Shown here piece after piece: positions 8,311-17,045 of a stretch of 64,000 nt of DNA. Position numbers and translations under genes: made by a program. The notes beneath the pieces are model-generated. The model was not told the DNA's origin. It saw nothing but the letters and a program-made list of their open reading frames with translations, and made no database searches. The DNA lies in the NCBI RefSeq assembly GCF_000421345.1, contig NZ_ATWV01000008.1, forward strand, positions 62,001-126,000, in the 5' to 3' direction. Position 1 is the stretch's first letter. The number at the start of each line of letters is the position of its first letter. The stretch comes from Treponema bryantii NK4A124. Its GTDB lineage: Bacteria > Spirochaetota > Spirochaetia > Treponematales > Treponemataceae.

Positions 8311-8727
8311 CTATTTTCCAAATCTAACGTGATTATCCACGCTATAGAAATACTTCGTAATTTTTTCCAACGCTTCCTGCACAGAGCATTCCACATCAAA
8401 ACTTGCTATTGCTTTCTTCTCAAGTGCCTTGGTAACGTTAAAACCAATTTTTGCAGCAACCACGGCACGAACATCAGAAATCAAGCTAACCTTGGCAGAG
8501 CCTCCACCATTACCGCAACCACCACCATTACCATTTCCACAGCCACCTGAAGCACAAGCTGTATCAGCAGCAGCAAGACCTTCCTCAGGTACTTTCATTT
8601 CCCGTTTTTCTAACAGATAAAAACTTCCGTCATCCTGAACTTCATAAATATCAATACTTTCTGCTGCACCAAAGTGCAAATCAACATTTACGCCATCACC
8701 AGAAACCACTGCAATTTTGTAAGCCAT
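8311..8727 (-). CDS. NifX/NifB-C family cofactor-carrier protein with Gly/Cys-rich insert
   Basis: Small protein of 138 residues in the dinitrogenase iron-molybdenum cofactor family, which binds and passes on Fe-S cofactor precursors. The family motif VDLHFGAAESIDIY is at 15-28. A low-complexity insert at about 57-77 holds C58, C63 and C71 in Gly/Asn-rich sequence, unlike the other NifX-like protein here (19098-19472); it could be a flexible metal-binding loop. First gene of the operon, after SD AAAGGAGG, directly downstream of the double-operator promoter at 8749-8807. A dedicated carrier for pair 2 is the simplest reading (inference). Confidence 0.8.
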   Translation of the reverse strand: MAYKIAVVSGDGVNVDLHFGAAESIDIYEVQDDGSFYLLEKREMKVPEEGLAAADTACASGGCGNGNGGGCGNGGGSAKVSLISDVRAVVAAKIGFNVTKALEKKAIASFDVECSVQEALEKITKYFYSVDNHVRFGK

Positions 8728-8748
8728 GATGCCTCCTTTAGAAGGTTA

Positions 8749-8807
8749 TTACCTACTTGCTTAATAGGTAGATAATAACCTTTATTACCTAGTATGTCAA
8801 TAGGTAA
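8749..8807 (-). promoter_or_regulatory. Promoter with double palindromic operator for the pair-2 reductase operon
   Basis: Minus-strand promoter with -35 TTGACA (8800-8795) and -10 TATTAT (8777-8772), 17-base spacer. One palindrome, TTACCTA-N9-TAGGTAA (8785-8807), encloses the -35; a second, TTACCTA-N9-TAGGTAG (8749-8771), covers the start-site area. Centres are 36 bases apart. The upstream palindrome overlaps the 3' end of the MATE gene. Placement over -35 and +1 suggests repression. Confidence 0.8.
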
Positions 8808-10131
8808 TAAGGCGCGAGAGTTTTTTCTTTAAATACCAGATTTCTAAAAGCATGCTTGGAGGCCAGGCAAATGGGTATGCCAGCGCTATCAGAAGAGATG
8901 AATTGAATATATGAGAAACAGAAAACAAATAAATCTGTCTGAAAATTACAAAGCCAAAGAAGGTAATGCTTGTTGGAATTACAGTTGAGCCAAGCCCCTG
9001 TGAAATCTGACAAAAAAGCATTGCCCCAAAGCAGAAAACATAAAAAAATGCGGCTGCACGCATAAATTGTGAGCCATAACTGACAACTTCTTCCTTTGAA
9101 TTAAAAACAGAAATCAAGGGACGGGCAAAAATAATCAGAATTGAAGAAATTACAAGGACTACAGAGAAGCCTAAAACAGAAGACACTCTTATTCCTTTTT
9201 TTACGCGGTCAATTTTCCCTGCCCCATAATTCTGTGCTGTAAAAGTTGTTGCCGCCATACAGATGCTTACCATAGGCAAAATTGTAAGCTGATCAAAGCG
9301 GGTATAAACAGCCCAGCCGGCCATACAATCAGAACCGAAGAAATTTATATAACGCTGCATAAAGGTATTTGAAAAATTTAATATACTATTTGATATTGCA
9401 CTTGGCAGCCCCAGCTTTAAAACTGAACGCACTACAAATCCAATTGTACAGATTTGATTTGAAACTGCAGAAAAAATTACCTCAACTTTTATCCGCTTTA
9501 ATAAAATAAAAAAGGCAAATATAGCAGAAACAAACTCTGAAATAATTGTTGCCCAGGCCGCACCTTCAAGTCCTGTCTTCAATTTCAAAATAAATAGAAA
9601 ATCCAGAATTACATTCAATAATACAGTTAGAAACAGTATATACAGAGGTCTTTTCGAATCGCCAAGAGAACGTAAAATTCCAGTACAGATACTGTAAAAA
9701 AGTACAAAGGTAAGCCCTGCGAAATAAATTCGAAGATATGCAATAGCCTTAGGAAAAACATCATCCGGCACCGAAATCATTTTAAGCATTAATGGTGCTA
9801 TAAAAAATCCGGCAGAAGAAAGTATTATTCCTAATGCCAGGGAAAGCGGTAAAACTGTCCGTATTGTTTTTCTTATTTTGTTTCCGTCTTTTGCGCCATA
9901 CAGATGAGCAACCAGAACCCCTGCCCCATTTGCAAGTCCATTAAAAAAGCCTGTAAGTGTAAAAATGATATTTGCACTCGCGCCTATTGCAGCAAGGGAT
10001 GCAGTATCGCAATAGTTTCCTACAATCAGAATATCTGTGGTACTATAAAAAAACTGGAAGAGGTTTCCAAGCAGAAGAGGAATTGAAAATTTTACAAAGG
10101 CCGGAGCAATTCTTCCGCTAGTCATTTCCAT
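8797..10131 (-). CDS. MATE family multidrug/metabolite exporter
   Basis: Inner-membrane protein of 444 residues with about twelve hydrophobic segments. The N-terminal half has the MATE features PLLLGNLFQFFYSTTDILIVGNY and, later, the conserved LPSAISNSILNFSNTFMQRYI start of the second half. Family members export cations or drugs in exchange for Na+ or H+. It follows the amino acid-type ABC ATPase by 17 bases, so it probably belongs to that operon and to the sulfur regulon; export of excess cysteine or a toxic thiol derivative would fit, but this is a guess. The stop codon lies inside the operator of the next operon. Confidence 0.85.
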   Translation of the reverse strand: MEMTSGRIAPAFVKFSIPLLLGNLFQFFYSTTDILIVGNYCDTASLAAIGASANIIFTLTGFFNGLANGAGVLVAHLYGAKDGNKIRKTIRTVLPLSLALGIILSSAGFFIAPLMLKMISVPDDVFPKAIAYLRIYFAGLTFVLFYSICTGILRSLGDSKRPLYILFLTVLLNVILDFLFILKLKTGLEGAAWATIISEFVSAIFAFFILLKRIKVEVIFSAVSNQICTIGFVVRSVLKLGLPSAISNSILNFSNTFMQRYINFFGSDCMAGWAVYTRFDQLTILPMVSICMAATTFTAQNYGAGKIDRVKKGIRVSSVLGFSVVLVISSILIIFARPLISVFNSKEEVVSYGSQFMRAAAFFYVFCFGAMLFCQISQGLGSTVIPTSITFFGFVIFRQIYLFSVSHIFNSSLLIALAYPFAWPPSMLLEIWYLKKKLSRLITY

Positions 10132-10148
10132 AGAAAACTCCAGGAAAA

Positions 10149-10901
10149 TTAAATTGTATATTCACCAACAGGTATTATGCGGCGCAGAAATTTCTTAGTA
10201 CGTTCTTCTTTCGGATGATAAAAAATATCACGCGGGCTTCCCTCTTCTACAATATAGCCGCCATCCATAAAAACAACCTTGTCTGCAACCTCTTCTGCAA
10301 AGCTCATTTCATGGGTTACGACAATCATTGTATGACCTTCCTTAGCCACGTTCTTTATGATTTGCAAAGTTTCACCTACAAGCTCAGGATCAAGGGCACT
10401 GGTAGGTTCATCAAACAAAATTACCTCGGCATCAAGAGCTACTGCACGGGCAATTCCAATTCTCTGCTGCTGTCCACCGCTAAGCTGTGAAGGATAATAA
10501 TCTGCTCTATCTGCGAGTCCAACTTTTTTAAGCTCCTCCAGGGCACGTTTTTCAGCCTCTGCTTTTGAAATCTTTCTGGCCGTAATTAAACCTTCTGTAA
10601 TATTTTCAAGCGCAGTTTTATTTGCAAAAAGATTGTAATTCTGAAAAACCATTGCAGTTTTTCTTCGCACCTCAAGGATTTCCTTTTTCTTTGCTGAATG
10701 CAGATCAACCTTTGTACTTCCGATTGTAAGACTTCCTTCATCAGCTTTTTCCAGAAAGTTTATTGAACGCAGAAGGGTTGTCTTTCCAGAACCGCTGGGT
10801 CCCAGGATTACAACAACATCACCTTCGTTCACCGTCAGCGAAACGTCCTGCAAAACTTTAAGATGTCCAAAACTTTTTTTTACGTTTTTTAATTCAATCA
10901 T
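10149..10901 (-). CDS. Polar amino acid/cystine ABC importer ATP-binding protein
   Basis: Cytoplasmic ATPase of the GlnQ/TcyC group, 250 residues. Walker [10 protein letters not shown], signature [17 protein letters not shown], Walker [19 protein letters not shown] and the H-loop [13 protein letters not shown] are all intact. It overlaps the second permease by four bases (ATGA). Transport of cystine or a related sulfur amino acid is suggested by the regulon palindrome upstream of the binding protein at 13171, not by the ATPase itself. Confidence 0.9.
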   Translation of the reverse strand: MIELKNVKKSFGHLKVLQDVSLTVNEGDVVVILGPSGSGKTTLLRSINFLEKADEGSLTIGSTKVDLHSAKKKEILEVRRKTAMVFQNYNLFANKTALENITEGLITARKISKAEAEKRALEELKKVGLADRADYYPSQLSGGQQQRIGIARAVALDAEVILFDEPTSALDPELVGETLQIIKNVAKEGHTMIVVTHEMSFAEEVADKVVFMDGGYIVEEGSPRDIFYHPKEERTKKFLRRIIPVGEYTI

Positions 10902-11575
10902 GATTTTCCTCCGCTTCTATATTTTGCAGAACGTTTTTCTGCAAGACGTAAAAGATTTTCTGCGATTATGTTCAAAATCCAGTAAATAATTGCGGCTGCA
11001 ACATAGCCTTCAAGATAGCTGTAAGTTGTTCCACAAGGAATTGTCGCTCCGTTTAAAACTTCTGTAACTCCAATTGCAAAAACTATTGAAGAATTTTTTA
11101 TTGCTCCCACCGTCATATTAGTAAAAGCAGGAAGAATTACAGGTATAACCTGCGGAATTATAATTCTTCGTAAAGTCTGAAAGGTTGTAAGACCAGCAGA
11201 ATAACAGGCTTCATACTGTCCCTTTGGAATTGCAAGAAAAGCACCACGAATACTCTCACTAAGGTGTGTTGCCTGTCCAAGACTAAAGGTAAAAAGTGCC
11301 ACCCAGATAACACCCGTAACTGTCGGCTTAAAAAACAAAAGATAAATCAGGTTATAAATAAAAAGTGTTACAATACCCGGAATTCCATTGTAAATCGGAA
11401 TGAAGATTGAAAAGAACTTTCCGGCAAAACGTACCTTAAAGATTCTGGTCAAGGCGATAAGAGTTCCAAAAATTGTTCCGACTGTAAGCGGTACAAAGGC
11501 CAGTATAAGCGAAACATGTATGTATTTTACGCCCGAAAGAAGGCATTCAATTAAGTAAGAAACATTAAAACTCAT
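10898..11575 (-). CDS. Polar amino acid/cystine ABC importer permease 2
   Basis: Permease of 225 residues, His/Glu/Gln/Arg/opine type, with about five membrane segments. The coupling loop [20 protein letters not shown] contains the EAA motif. It overlaps both neighbours by four bases, a compact operon arrangement. Two different permeases in tandem indicate a heterodimeric channel. Confidence 0.88.
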   Translation of the reverse strand: MSFNVSYLIECLLSGVKYIHVSLILAFVPLTVGTIFGTLIALTRIFKVRFAGKFFSIFIPIYNGIPGIVTLFIYNLIYLLFFKPTVTGVIWVALFTFSLGQATHLSESIRGAFLAIPKGQYEACYSAGLTTFQTLRRIIIPQVIPVILPAFTNMTVGAIKNSSIVFAIGVTEVLNGATIPCGTTYSYLEGYVAAAIIYWILNIIAENLLRLAEKRSAKYRSGGKS

Positions 11576-12285
11576 TTTTTGCCCTCCTTATTACTGTTAT
11601 GGCTTTCAAAACTTAGTTTTTTATCAATTAATTTATTCAGCCATGCAAGTAAAAGACTTATTACCACAAAAACTAAAGCTACAATCAGATAACTTTCAAA
11701 GGTGTGGCGAGTAAGACTTCCAAGAGCCTGGGCTCGTCCAAGAATATCTACAACTCCCACCATACATACCAGAGATGTATCCTGAAAAAGTCCGATAAGT
11801 TCCAGTCCAACTCCCGGGACAGCTATTCGGACTGCCTGCGGAAGCACAATCCTCACAAAGCTCTGGACTTGTGTCAGTCCGCAGGCAAGAGCTGCTTCCT
11901 TCTGTCCTTTTGGGATAGAAAGAATTGCACCTCTGAAAAGCTGGCTTGTAAATGCAGCCTGATTAAGGGTGTAGGTTATAATTACGAACGTGAGTTTTTC
12001 CCAGCCTCGGGTATCAAGTCCGAATACACTTTGTAAAACAAGAGGAAGGCCGTAGTACATTACAAGCATTTGTACAAGAAGCGGAGTACCGCGTTCAAAG
12101 GAAATAAAAACCTGCAAAACCTGATGAAGGACCGGAGTCTTCTTTATTTCTGCAAAAGAAATAAGAATTCCAAGTACAACTCCTACACAAAATGCAATGA
12201 CTACAATTTCAAACGTAATCGGAAGCTTTACCACAAGGCGAGGGAAATTCTCCCAAACCCGCTGCCAGGAAAAAAACTCGTTCAT
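11572..12285 (-). CDS. Polar amino acid/cystine ABC importer permease 1
   Basis: Permease of 237 residues of the same family, with membrane segments from about residue 20 onward and EAA loop ALACGLTQVQSFVRIVLPQA. SD AGGGGG stands before the ATG. It lies between the binding protein and permease 2 and should pair with the latter. Confidence 0.88.
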   Translation of the reverse strand: MNEFFSWQRVWENFPRLVVKLPITFEIVVIAFCVGVVLGILISFAEIKKTPVLHQVLQVFISFERGTPLLVQMLVMYYGLPLVLQSVFGLDTRGWEKLTFVIITYTLNQAAFTSQLFRGAILSIPKGQKEAALACGLTQVQSFVRIVLPQAVRIAVPGVGLELIGLFQDTSLVCMVGVVDILGRAQALGSLTRHTFESYLIVALVFVVISLLLAWLNKLIDKKLSFESHNSNKEGKK

Positions 12286-12315
12286 AATTCCCCCTAAACC
12301 CTACATACTTTTTAA

Positions 12316-13134
12316 CTACTCTCCCTTTGTTGTATCGCGACCAAGATTCTTGATAGCGAGTTCCGATAGTTTTCCTGATTTTTTAAGCTCTCTCAAAGCA
12401 CCATCAATTGCTTCCTGTAATTCAGTATCACCTTTTCTAAAGAGGAAGTATGAGAATGATGAGTTCAAAGGCTTGCCTACAGCCTTAAGAATGTCGCCAT
12501 ATTCACGGTTATCCTTGTCCAGGTCCAGAAGAGGCATAAAGGTTGCATCGAACTGACGGCTCTTAAGTCCTGCTACAAGTGGCTCAGACTGCAAGGATTT
12601 TGTAAGGAAGGTTTTAATCTGCTTGTCCGAAGGAGCTGTTTCATTGTATTTAAGAATAGTTGCAGCACTGTTATCACCAACATTAATCTGAACAGTTTTT
12701 CCAATCAGATCATCAAATTCGTTGATGTCGTTGCGTTCTTTTAAGACAACAATGTGAGTGATGAAGGAGTTATAAGATTCGTTACTGAAAAGATAATTCT
12801 TTCTTCTTTCTTCACTCTCTTCAAACTGATGAGCACCAATGTCGATTTTTCCAGCACTAAGAGCAAGCAGAATGTTAGAAAAATCAAAGGTTTCATACTT
12901 AAACTGATACTGTGGCAAAAGCTTGTCGATTTCATCAAGAACATCTTTTTCATAACCAACAAGCTTACCATCTGCATCAAGATAGCAGTAAGGGTTATAA
13001 GCAGTTCCTGTTCCGATAATAATTGTTTTTACCTTCTGCTTTGCATCCTTCTTCTTTTTAGCAGCAAATGCTGGTGAAGCCATAGTAAGTGCGATAAGTC
13101 CCGCAATAATGATTTTTGTAAGTGATTTTTTCAT
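12316..13134 (-). CDS. Polar amino acid/cystine ABC importer substrate-binding protein
   Basis: Secreted binding protein of 272 residues. Signal peptide of about 24 residues (MKKSLTKIIIAGLIALTMASPAFA, cut after AFA). The body is the type II periplasmic fold of the FliY/TcyA/GlnH group: YCYLDADGKLVGYEKDVLDEI near the N terminus, and FDFSNILLALSAGKIDIGAHQFEESEERRKN, which carries ligand contacts. The start is at 13134 because GGAGG stands properly spaced before it; an upstream GTG lies in or before that SD. The promoter carries one copy of the regulon palindrome, so cystine or another sulfur amino acid is the likely ligand (inference). Confidence 0.88.
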   Translation of the reverse strand: MKKSLTKIIIAGLIALTMASPAFAAKKKKDAKQKVKTIIIGTGTAYNPYCYLDADGKLVGYEKDVLDEIDKLLPQYQFKYETFDFSNILLALSAGKIDIGAHQFEESEERRKNYLFSNESYNSFITHIVVLKERNDINEFDDLIGKTVQINVGDNSAATILKYNETAPSDKQIKTFLTKSLQSEPLVAGLKSRQFDATFMPLLDLDKDNREYGDILKAVGKPLNSSFSYFLFRKGDTELQEAIDGALRELKKSGKLSELAIKNLGRDTTKGE

Positions 13135-13170
13135 AATATACCTCCGCACCAGATTCTTTGTTTCGTTGTA

Positions 13171-13193
13171 TAACCTAGTGTTGTAGTAGGTAT
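13171..13193 (-). promoter_or_regulatory. Single palindromic operator upstream of the cystine-type importer
   Basis: TAACCTA-N9-TAGGTAT, the same 7-9-7 palindrome as in front of the reductase operons. A weak promoter can be drawn with -35 TAGACA (13217-13212) and an AT-rich -10 at about 13196-13191, which the operator overlaps. Only one copy is seen here. Confidence 0.65.
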
Positions 13194-13258
13194 ATATTTT
13201 TTACAGGCTCTTGTCTAATATAAGTTTTTAATATGTGTTATAGATTTTTGTTATCACG

Positions 13259-14179
13259 CTATTTTATTCCCAGGATTTTTTTCACAGCTGAAATATAGTG
13301 ATTTGCCGGCTTTCCTATTTTTGAATCCTTTTTAATAATATAGCCTAGACTGAATGATGTTGAATCAGAATCATGCAGACTTTGCAGAGGAATGGTAAGA
13401 AAGTCTTCACTTTCGTCTTCACGTGCCTGCTCTTCTGAAGCACCTGAAAGAAAAGTATAACCGTTTAAATTTTTAATAAGATTTAATTCTGTAGCTCTGT
13501 CTGCAACGGTAATAGGCTGATCCAGACCAAAGCTTTTGATTATTTCATCTGAAAAAAAAGATTTTACGTCGTCGGTATCAAAAGTCACAAAATGATAAGG
13601 CTTAAGGTCCTCAAGCGAAATCCATTTCTTTCTGGTAAGAGGATGATTTTTGTGAAGATAAACAAAGGCACCGCATTCGGTAAGAGGTGTAAAAACCAGA
13701 GAATTAGCCGCAAGTCTTTTTAAAATATCCTCACGGTTTCGTTCACTTAGATATAAAAGTCCTATATCGCTGTTACCGGCTGCTACATCCTCAATAACAT
13801 TTAGAGCACGCTTTTCCCAGAAGGAAAAATCGTAATCCATATCGGAAAATTCTTTTACCACCTGAACAAAGGCTTTTCTGGCAAAAGCGTAATACAGGGC
13901 AGAAACAGAAAAAGATTTCTTTTCCTGCCCTGTATATTTATTTAAGAGTGACTCATAATTCTGGAAGAGCTGTCTTGCATCTAAAAGGAACTCACTCCCC
14001 CTTTCTGTAAGACTTGTACCGCGAGAAGTTCGCTTAAAAATCTCAAAGCCTAATTCAGCTTCCAGATCATGAACGCTGCTTGTGAGCGATGGCTGAGAAA
14101 TATAAAGTTTTTCAGACGCCTTGTTAAAGGAGCCGCAATCTGCGACTCCCAAACAATAGCGTATCTGCTGAATTGTCAT
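13259..14179 (-). CDS. LysR-type transcriptional regulator
   Basis: Regulator of 306 residues. The N-terminal winged HTH (MTIQQIRYCLGVADCGSFNKASEKLYISQPSLTSSVHDLE) is classic LysR, and the C-terminal periplasmic-binding-like domain should sense a small metabolite. I use ATG 14179, which gives the canonical family N terminus, instead of the TTG at 14209. It is the last gene of the nifH operon, seven bases after the NifK-like gene. The palindromes in the region contain the T-N11-A core bound by LysR proteins, so this is the prime candidate for the regulon regulator, perhaps responding to O-acetylserine or a sulfur metabolite (inference). Confidence 0.85.
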   Translation of the reverse strand: MTIQQIRYCLGVADCGSFNKASEKLYISQPSLTSSVHDLEAELGFEIFKRTSRGTSLTERGSEFLLDARQLFQNYESLLNKYTGQEKKSFSVSALYYAFARKAFVQVVKEFSDMDYDFSFWEKRALNVIEDVAAGNSDIGLLYLSERNREDILKRLAANSLVFTPLTECGAFVYLHKNHPLTRKKWISLEDLKPYHFVTFDTDDVKSFFSDEIIKSFGLDQPITVADRATELNLIKNLNGYTFLSGASEEQAREDESEDFLTIPLQSLHDSDSTSFSLGYIIKKDSKIGKPANHYISAVKKILGIK

Positions 14180-14186
14180 AAGAAGA

Positions 14187-15506
14187 TTAGTTAAATCTCT
14201 GAACGGCAACCGAATAGATATCTTCTATCAGCTTTATACCACCACGGTATCCAACATAAGAAGTATCCATTACAACACGATCCTGAAAAGGCCATGACAC
14301 ATTCAGGAAGTTTCCTTTAAGCTCGCCGGTAATCTCTTTGTCAAAGTAACTTCCCAGAACCAGAGGATAGCCATGGTAATCGTGCTTTTTGATTTCCTCG
14401 TGAATCTGGTAGCTGTCGGTATTAAAGTCCACTTCAGCCTCAATTCCGTAATTGAGCTTTTTGAATTCCCCGCGGATTGCTTCCTGATACTCTTTTGGAG
14501 TATCGTCTGTAACAAACTGCTTTGCAGGGAAAAGTCCCAGGTCGTTAACAAGGAACTTAGTTGCCGCAAGGGCATACTGAGCGTCTGCCACTACAGAAAA
14601 CTGCTTGTTGATTACGCGGTTTTCCAGGAAGAGATCTGCATAACGTTCGATGATGTAATAAAAGTATTTTTCATGTTCAGTAATTACGGCTTCTACTTTT
14701 TCAGAAGGAACCTTAGTAAACTCTGCAACAGCCCGCAGGAACTTACTTGTTTCTGTTGCGCCGATTGGAAGAACCGGATAATGCAGGTAAGGTGTTCCGA
14801 ATTTCTTTTCCAGCTTCTGAACGTTTTTCAGGCCAACCCATGGAGAAATCAAAAGATTGAACTCTGCTTTTGGAACAAGGTCAATATTTTTAATTCCGTG
14901 ACCATAACCGAAAATAACATTCGGAGTGAGCCCCAGCTCGCGCAAAAGATTTTCGAGCTCACGAAAGTTTCCAAGCCAGAACAAATCCTGATAAGGAACA
15001 TCAGCCCAGATGTTTACAAGGCCTTTGATTTTTTGAGTGGCCGTGCCTTCTACGCCTTCTACACGAGGAAGGTATTGTTCAATAATTGCATCTACAACCT
15101 GCTCATGACCCTTGTAGTTGTTCCCCTTAAATCCCGCAGTATTTGCATAAACTACAGGCTTTTCTGCATCTTCAAACTGACTTACAATTTCGCCCGAATC
15201 ATCACCTACAATTTCCGGAATACAACCTGTAAGAACTACATACAAGTCTGCATCAATAACCTTAAGGGCGTTTTCAATTGTACTCTTAAGTTTTTTTGTA
15301 CCACCGAATACTACATCCTTTTCATTGATACTTGTACAAGGGAAAATGTTAGGAGAAAAATATCCCGAGCTTCCGGTTCCATCAGAAAGTTTCTGCGCAC
15401 AACCAGGACCAGAATGAAGAATCGGAATTGCGCGTGTTATTGCCTGCACTGTCTGCATAGAAGCGAGTGCACATTTATATCTCTGTTTATCAAGTAATTT
15501 TGCCAT
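14187..15506 (-). CDS. Nitrogenase-like reductase beta subunit (NifK family), pair 1
   Basis: NifK-type subunit of 439 residues without the NifK N-terminal extension. P-cluster cysteines C12 (YKCALAS), C36 (HSGPGC) and C95 (LTGCIPEIVGDD) are all present, unlike scaffold NifN. The FGGTKKLKSTIENAL helix and the GYRGG region near the C terminus match the NifK fold. The ATG follows the alpha-subunit TAA without a gap; the SD is inside the end of that gene. It should form an alpha2-beta2 complex with the 15507-17003 product, fed by the NifH of the same operon. Confidence 0.83.
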   Translation of the reverse strand: MAKLLDKQRYKCALASMQTVQAITRAIPILHSGPGCAQKLSDGTGSSGYFSPNIFPCTSINEKDVVFGGTKKLKSTIENALKVIDADLYVVLTGCIPEIVGDDSGEIVSQFEDAEKPVVYANTAGFKGNNYKGHEQVVDAIIEQYLPRVEGVEGTATQKIKGLVNIWADVPYQDLFWLGNFRELENLLRELGLTPNVIFGYGHGIKNIDLVPKAEFNLLISPWVGLKNVQKLEKKFGTPYLHYPVLPIGATETSKFLRAVAEFTKVPSEKVEAVITEHEKYFYYIIERYADLFLENRVINKQFSVVADAQYALAATKFLVNDLGLFPAKQFVTDDTPKEYQEAIRGEFKKLNYGIEAEVDFNTDSYQIHEEIKKHDYHGYPLVLGSYFDKEITGELKGNFLNVSWPFQDRVVMDTSYVGYRGGIKLIEDIYSVAVQRFN

Positions 15507-17003
15507 TTAGTTTGCCCCCGCCACTTTTTTATCTTCTGATTTCGACTGCTCAAAGAAAGCGTCAACATTCTGCTTGTACCACCAGTCGGTATATGGAAGC
15601 TTTACACGCTTTGCAAGATTCTGTTCAAAGCTTCTGTTGCGGATTGAATCCAGAATTGTCTTTGCAAATTCAAGAGTGTGCTTGTAACCGAAAATCATAT
15701 ATTCATCAGCAACATAAACTGCACTCGTTCCGTTTTTGATAGCCCATACAGTTGACCCCGGATGGCGTGACAAATATAAATCAGGCTTGTACTTGTGAAG
15801 AATATTCATAACCTCATAGTTCTGCTGGTCAGAAACACTAGCCTCAAAGTTAATATTATTCTCCAGAAGATACTTCATGCTAGGAGGGACATCTCCGTTT
15901 TCATATTTTTTGTCGTAGTGCCATGCCAGAGCCCACACTACTTCAATGCCAAGTTCATTCAAAACGCGGCTAACTTCAAAAGTATAACCAGGACCCATTC
16001 CGATTACCGCACGCAGTCCCTTAAGTTCCTTTTTGATTTCTTCGATCTGAGGAATGTAAATTGCACGCTGCTCTTCAATGTATTTTTCAACTTTTTCTGA
16101 GCGGCCTGTTACGCGGCCAATTTCACGAAGCCAGGTTTCAAAGCCGACGATTCCACTCTGGTTAATCGAGCGCACATAAGGAACACCGTACTTTTCTTCA
16201 AGTCCGTTTCCAAGGTAGTTTCCCAGAGTACCGCAGATACAGGTTGTAGCAAGAGATTCCGAAATATGCGAAAGCTCATCAACAGTCGAGTTACAATAAA
16301 GGAAAACAGGATCAAGATCAAAGTTCTTAAAGATTTCTATGATTTCAGGACGTGCACTTTCGTAGAAGTTTTTAAAGTTGATTTTATTTGATTTAACGCC
16401 CTCTCTCGGCGGCTGAACAATCGAAGACAAAACCGCGTGGTCTGCAATATCAAAACCAGTTGCCCAGATACGAGACTTAAAACCTTCGCAGTGAACTGCA
16501 ACAATCGGAATTCCAATTTCATCGCGGGCTTCATCTACAACGCTATCAATATCCTCTCCGATAATTCCAGTTGCACATGAACTTGCAACGAAAATTGCTT
16601 TTGGACTATAGCGTTCATTTACCTGACGTATGATTTTTGCAAGCTGAGAAGTTGAGCCGAAAATTGTATCCTGCTCGTTCATATCAGTTCCGACGTAAAC
16701 CGTACTTGTAGTTACGCCGCGTTTTTTTGCCATTACTTTATCAAGATAATAAGTGCCTGCGCTAGCAACAGAACAGCCTGCAGGTCCGTGGTGAATTACA
16801 GCAATGTCTCTGATTGCACTAAGCTGACCGAGTGCACAGGAAGACAAGCAGGAACTAGACTGACTGAAACAGCGGGAACAGCCCTTGAGTGTTCCGCATT
16901 CAGATTTTTCTGCCAGATCCTTTAAGTCTCCTATATAACCAGTGATCGACCCGATACGATTCTCGCGAGTCGCCACGTTAGATGAGTTTGTATTTATTGC
17001 CAT
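15507..17003 (-). CDS. Nitrogenase-like reductase alpha subunit (NifD family), pair 1
   Basis: NifD-type subunit of 498 residues. P-cluster ligands line up as C52, C77 (HHGPAGC) and C143 (SSCATGIIGED); the cofactor Cys corresponds to C257 in CICGTLGNYLGNG. The loop CEGFKSRIWATGF replaces nitrogenase CEGFRGVSQSLGH, so Gln191 is W180 and His195 is F184. No clear partner of the cofactor His442 is found (VADEYMIFGYKH there). The N terminus has extra cysteines C36, C42, C45 and C56 around C52, a pattern not seen in pair 2, perhaps an added Fe-S site. The product is not a nitrogenase proper; methylthio-alkane reductase-like chemistry is the best guess. Confidence 0.83.
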   Translation of the reverse strand: MAINTNSSNVATRENRIGSITGYIGDLKDLAEKSECGTLKGCSRCFSQSSSCLSSCALGQLSAIRDIAVIHHGPAGCSVASAGTYYLDKVMAKKRGVTTSTVYVGTDMNEQDTIFGSTSQLAKIIRQVNERYSPKAIFVASSCATGIIGEDIDSVVDEARDEIGIPIVAVHCEGFKSRIWATGFDIADHAVLSSIVQPPREGVKSNKINFKNFYESARPEIIEIFKNFDLDPVFLYCNSTVDELSHISESLATTCICGTLGNYLGNGLEEKYGVPYVRSINQSGIVGFETWLREIGRVTGRSEKVEKYIEEQRAIYIPQIEEIKKELKGLRAVIGMGPGYTFEVSRVLNELGIEVVWALAWHYDKKYENGDVPPSMKYLLENNINFEASVSDQQNYEVMNILHKYKPDLYLSRHPGSTVWAIKNGTSAVYVADEYMIFGYKHTLEFAKTILDSIRNRSFEQNLAKRVKLPYTDWWYKQNVDAFFEQSKSEDKKVAGAN

Positions 17004-17045
17004 TTTTTAATGCTCCTATAATTTCGGGGAAAAAGGGCTGCGCCC

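Noticed and set aside
14373-15497. Long open frame on the plus strand opposite the NifK-like gene (374 codons)
   Set aside because: Antisense to a conserved gene, Cys/Phe/Asn-rich composition, no SD and no family features.
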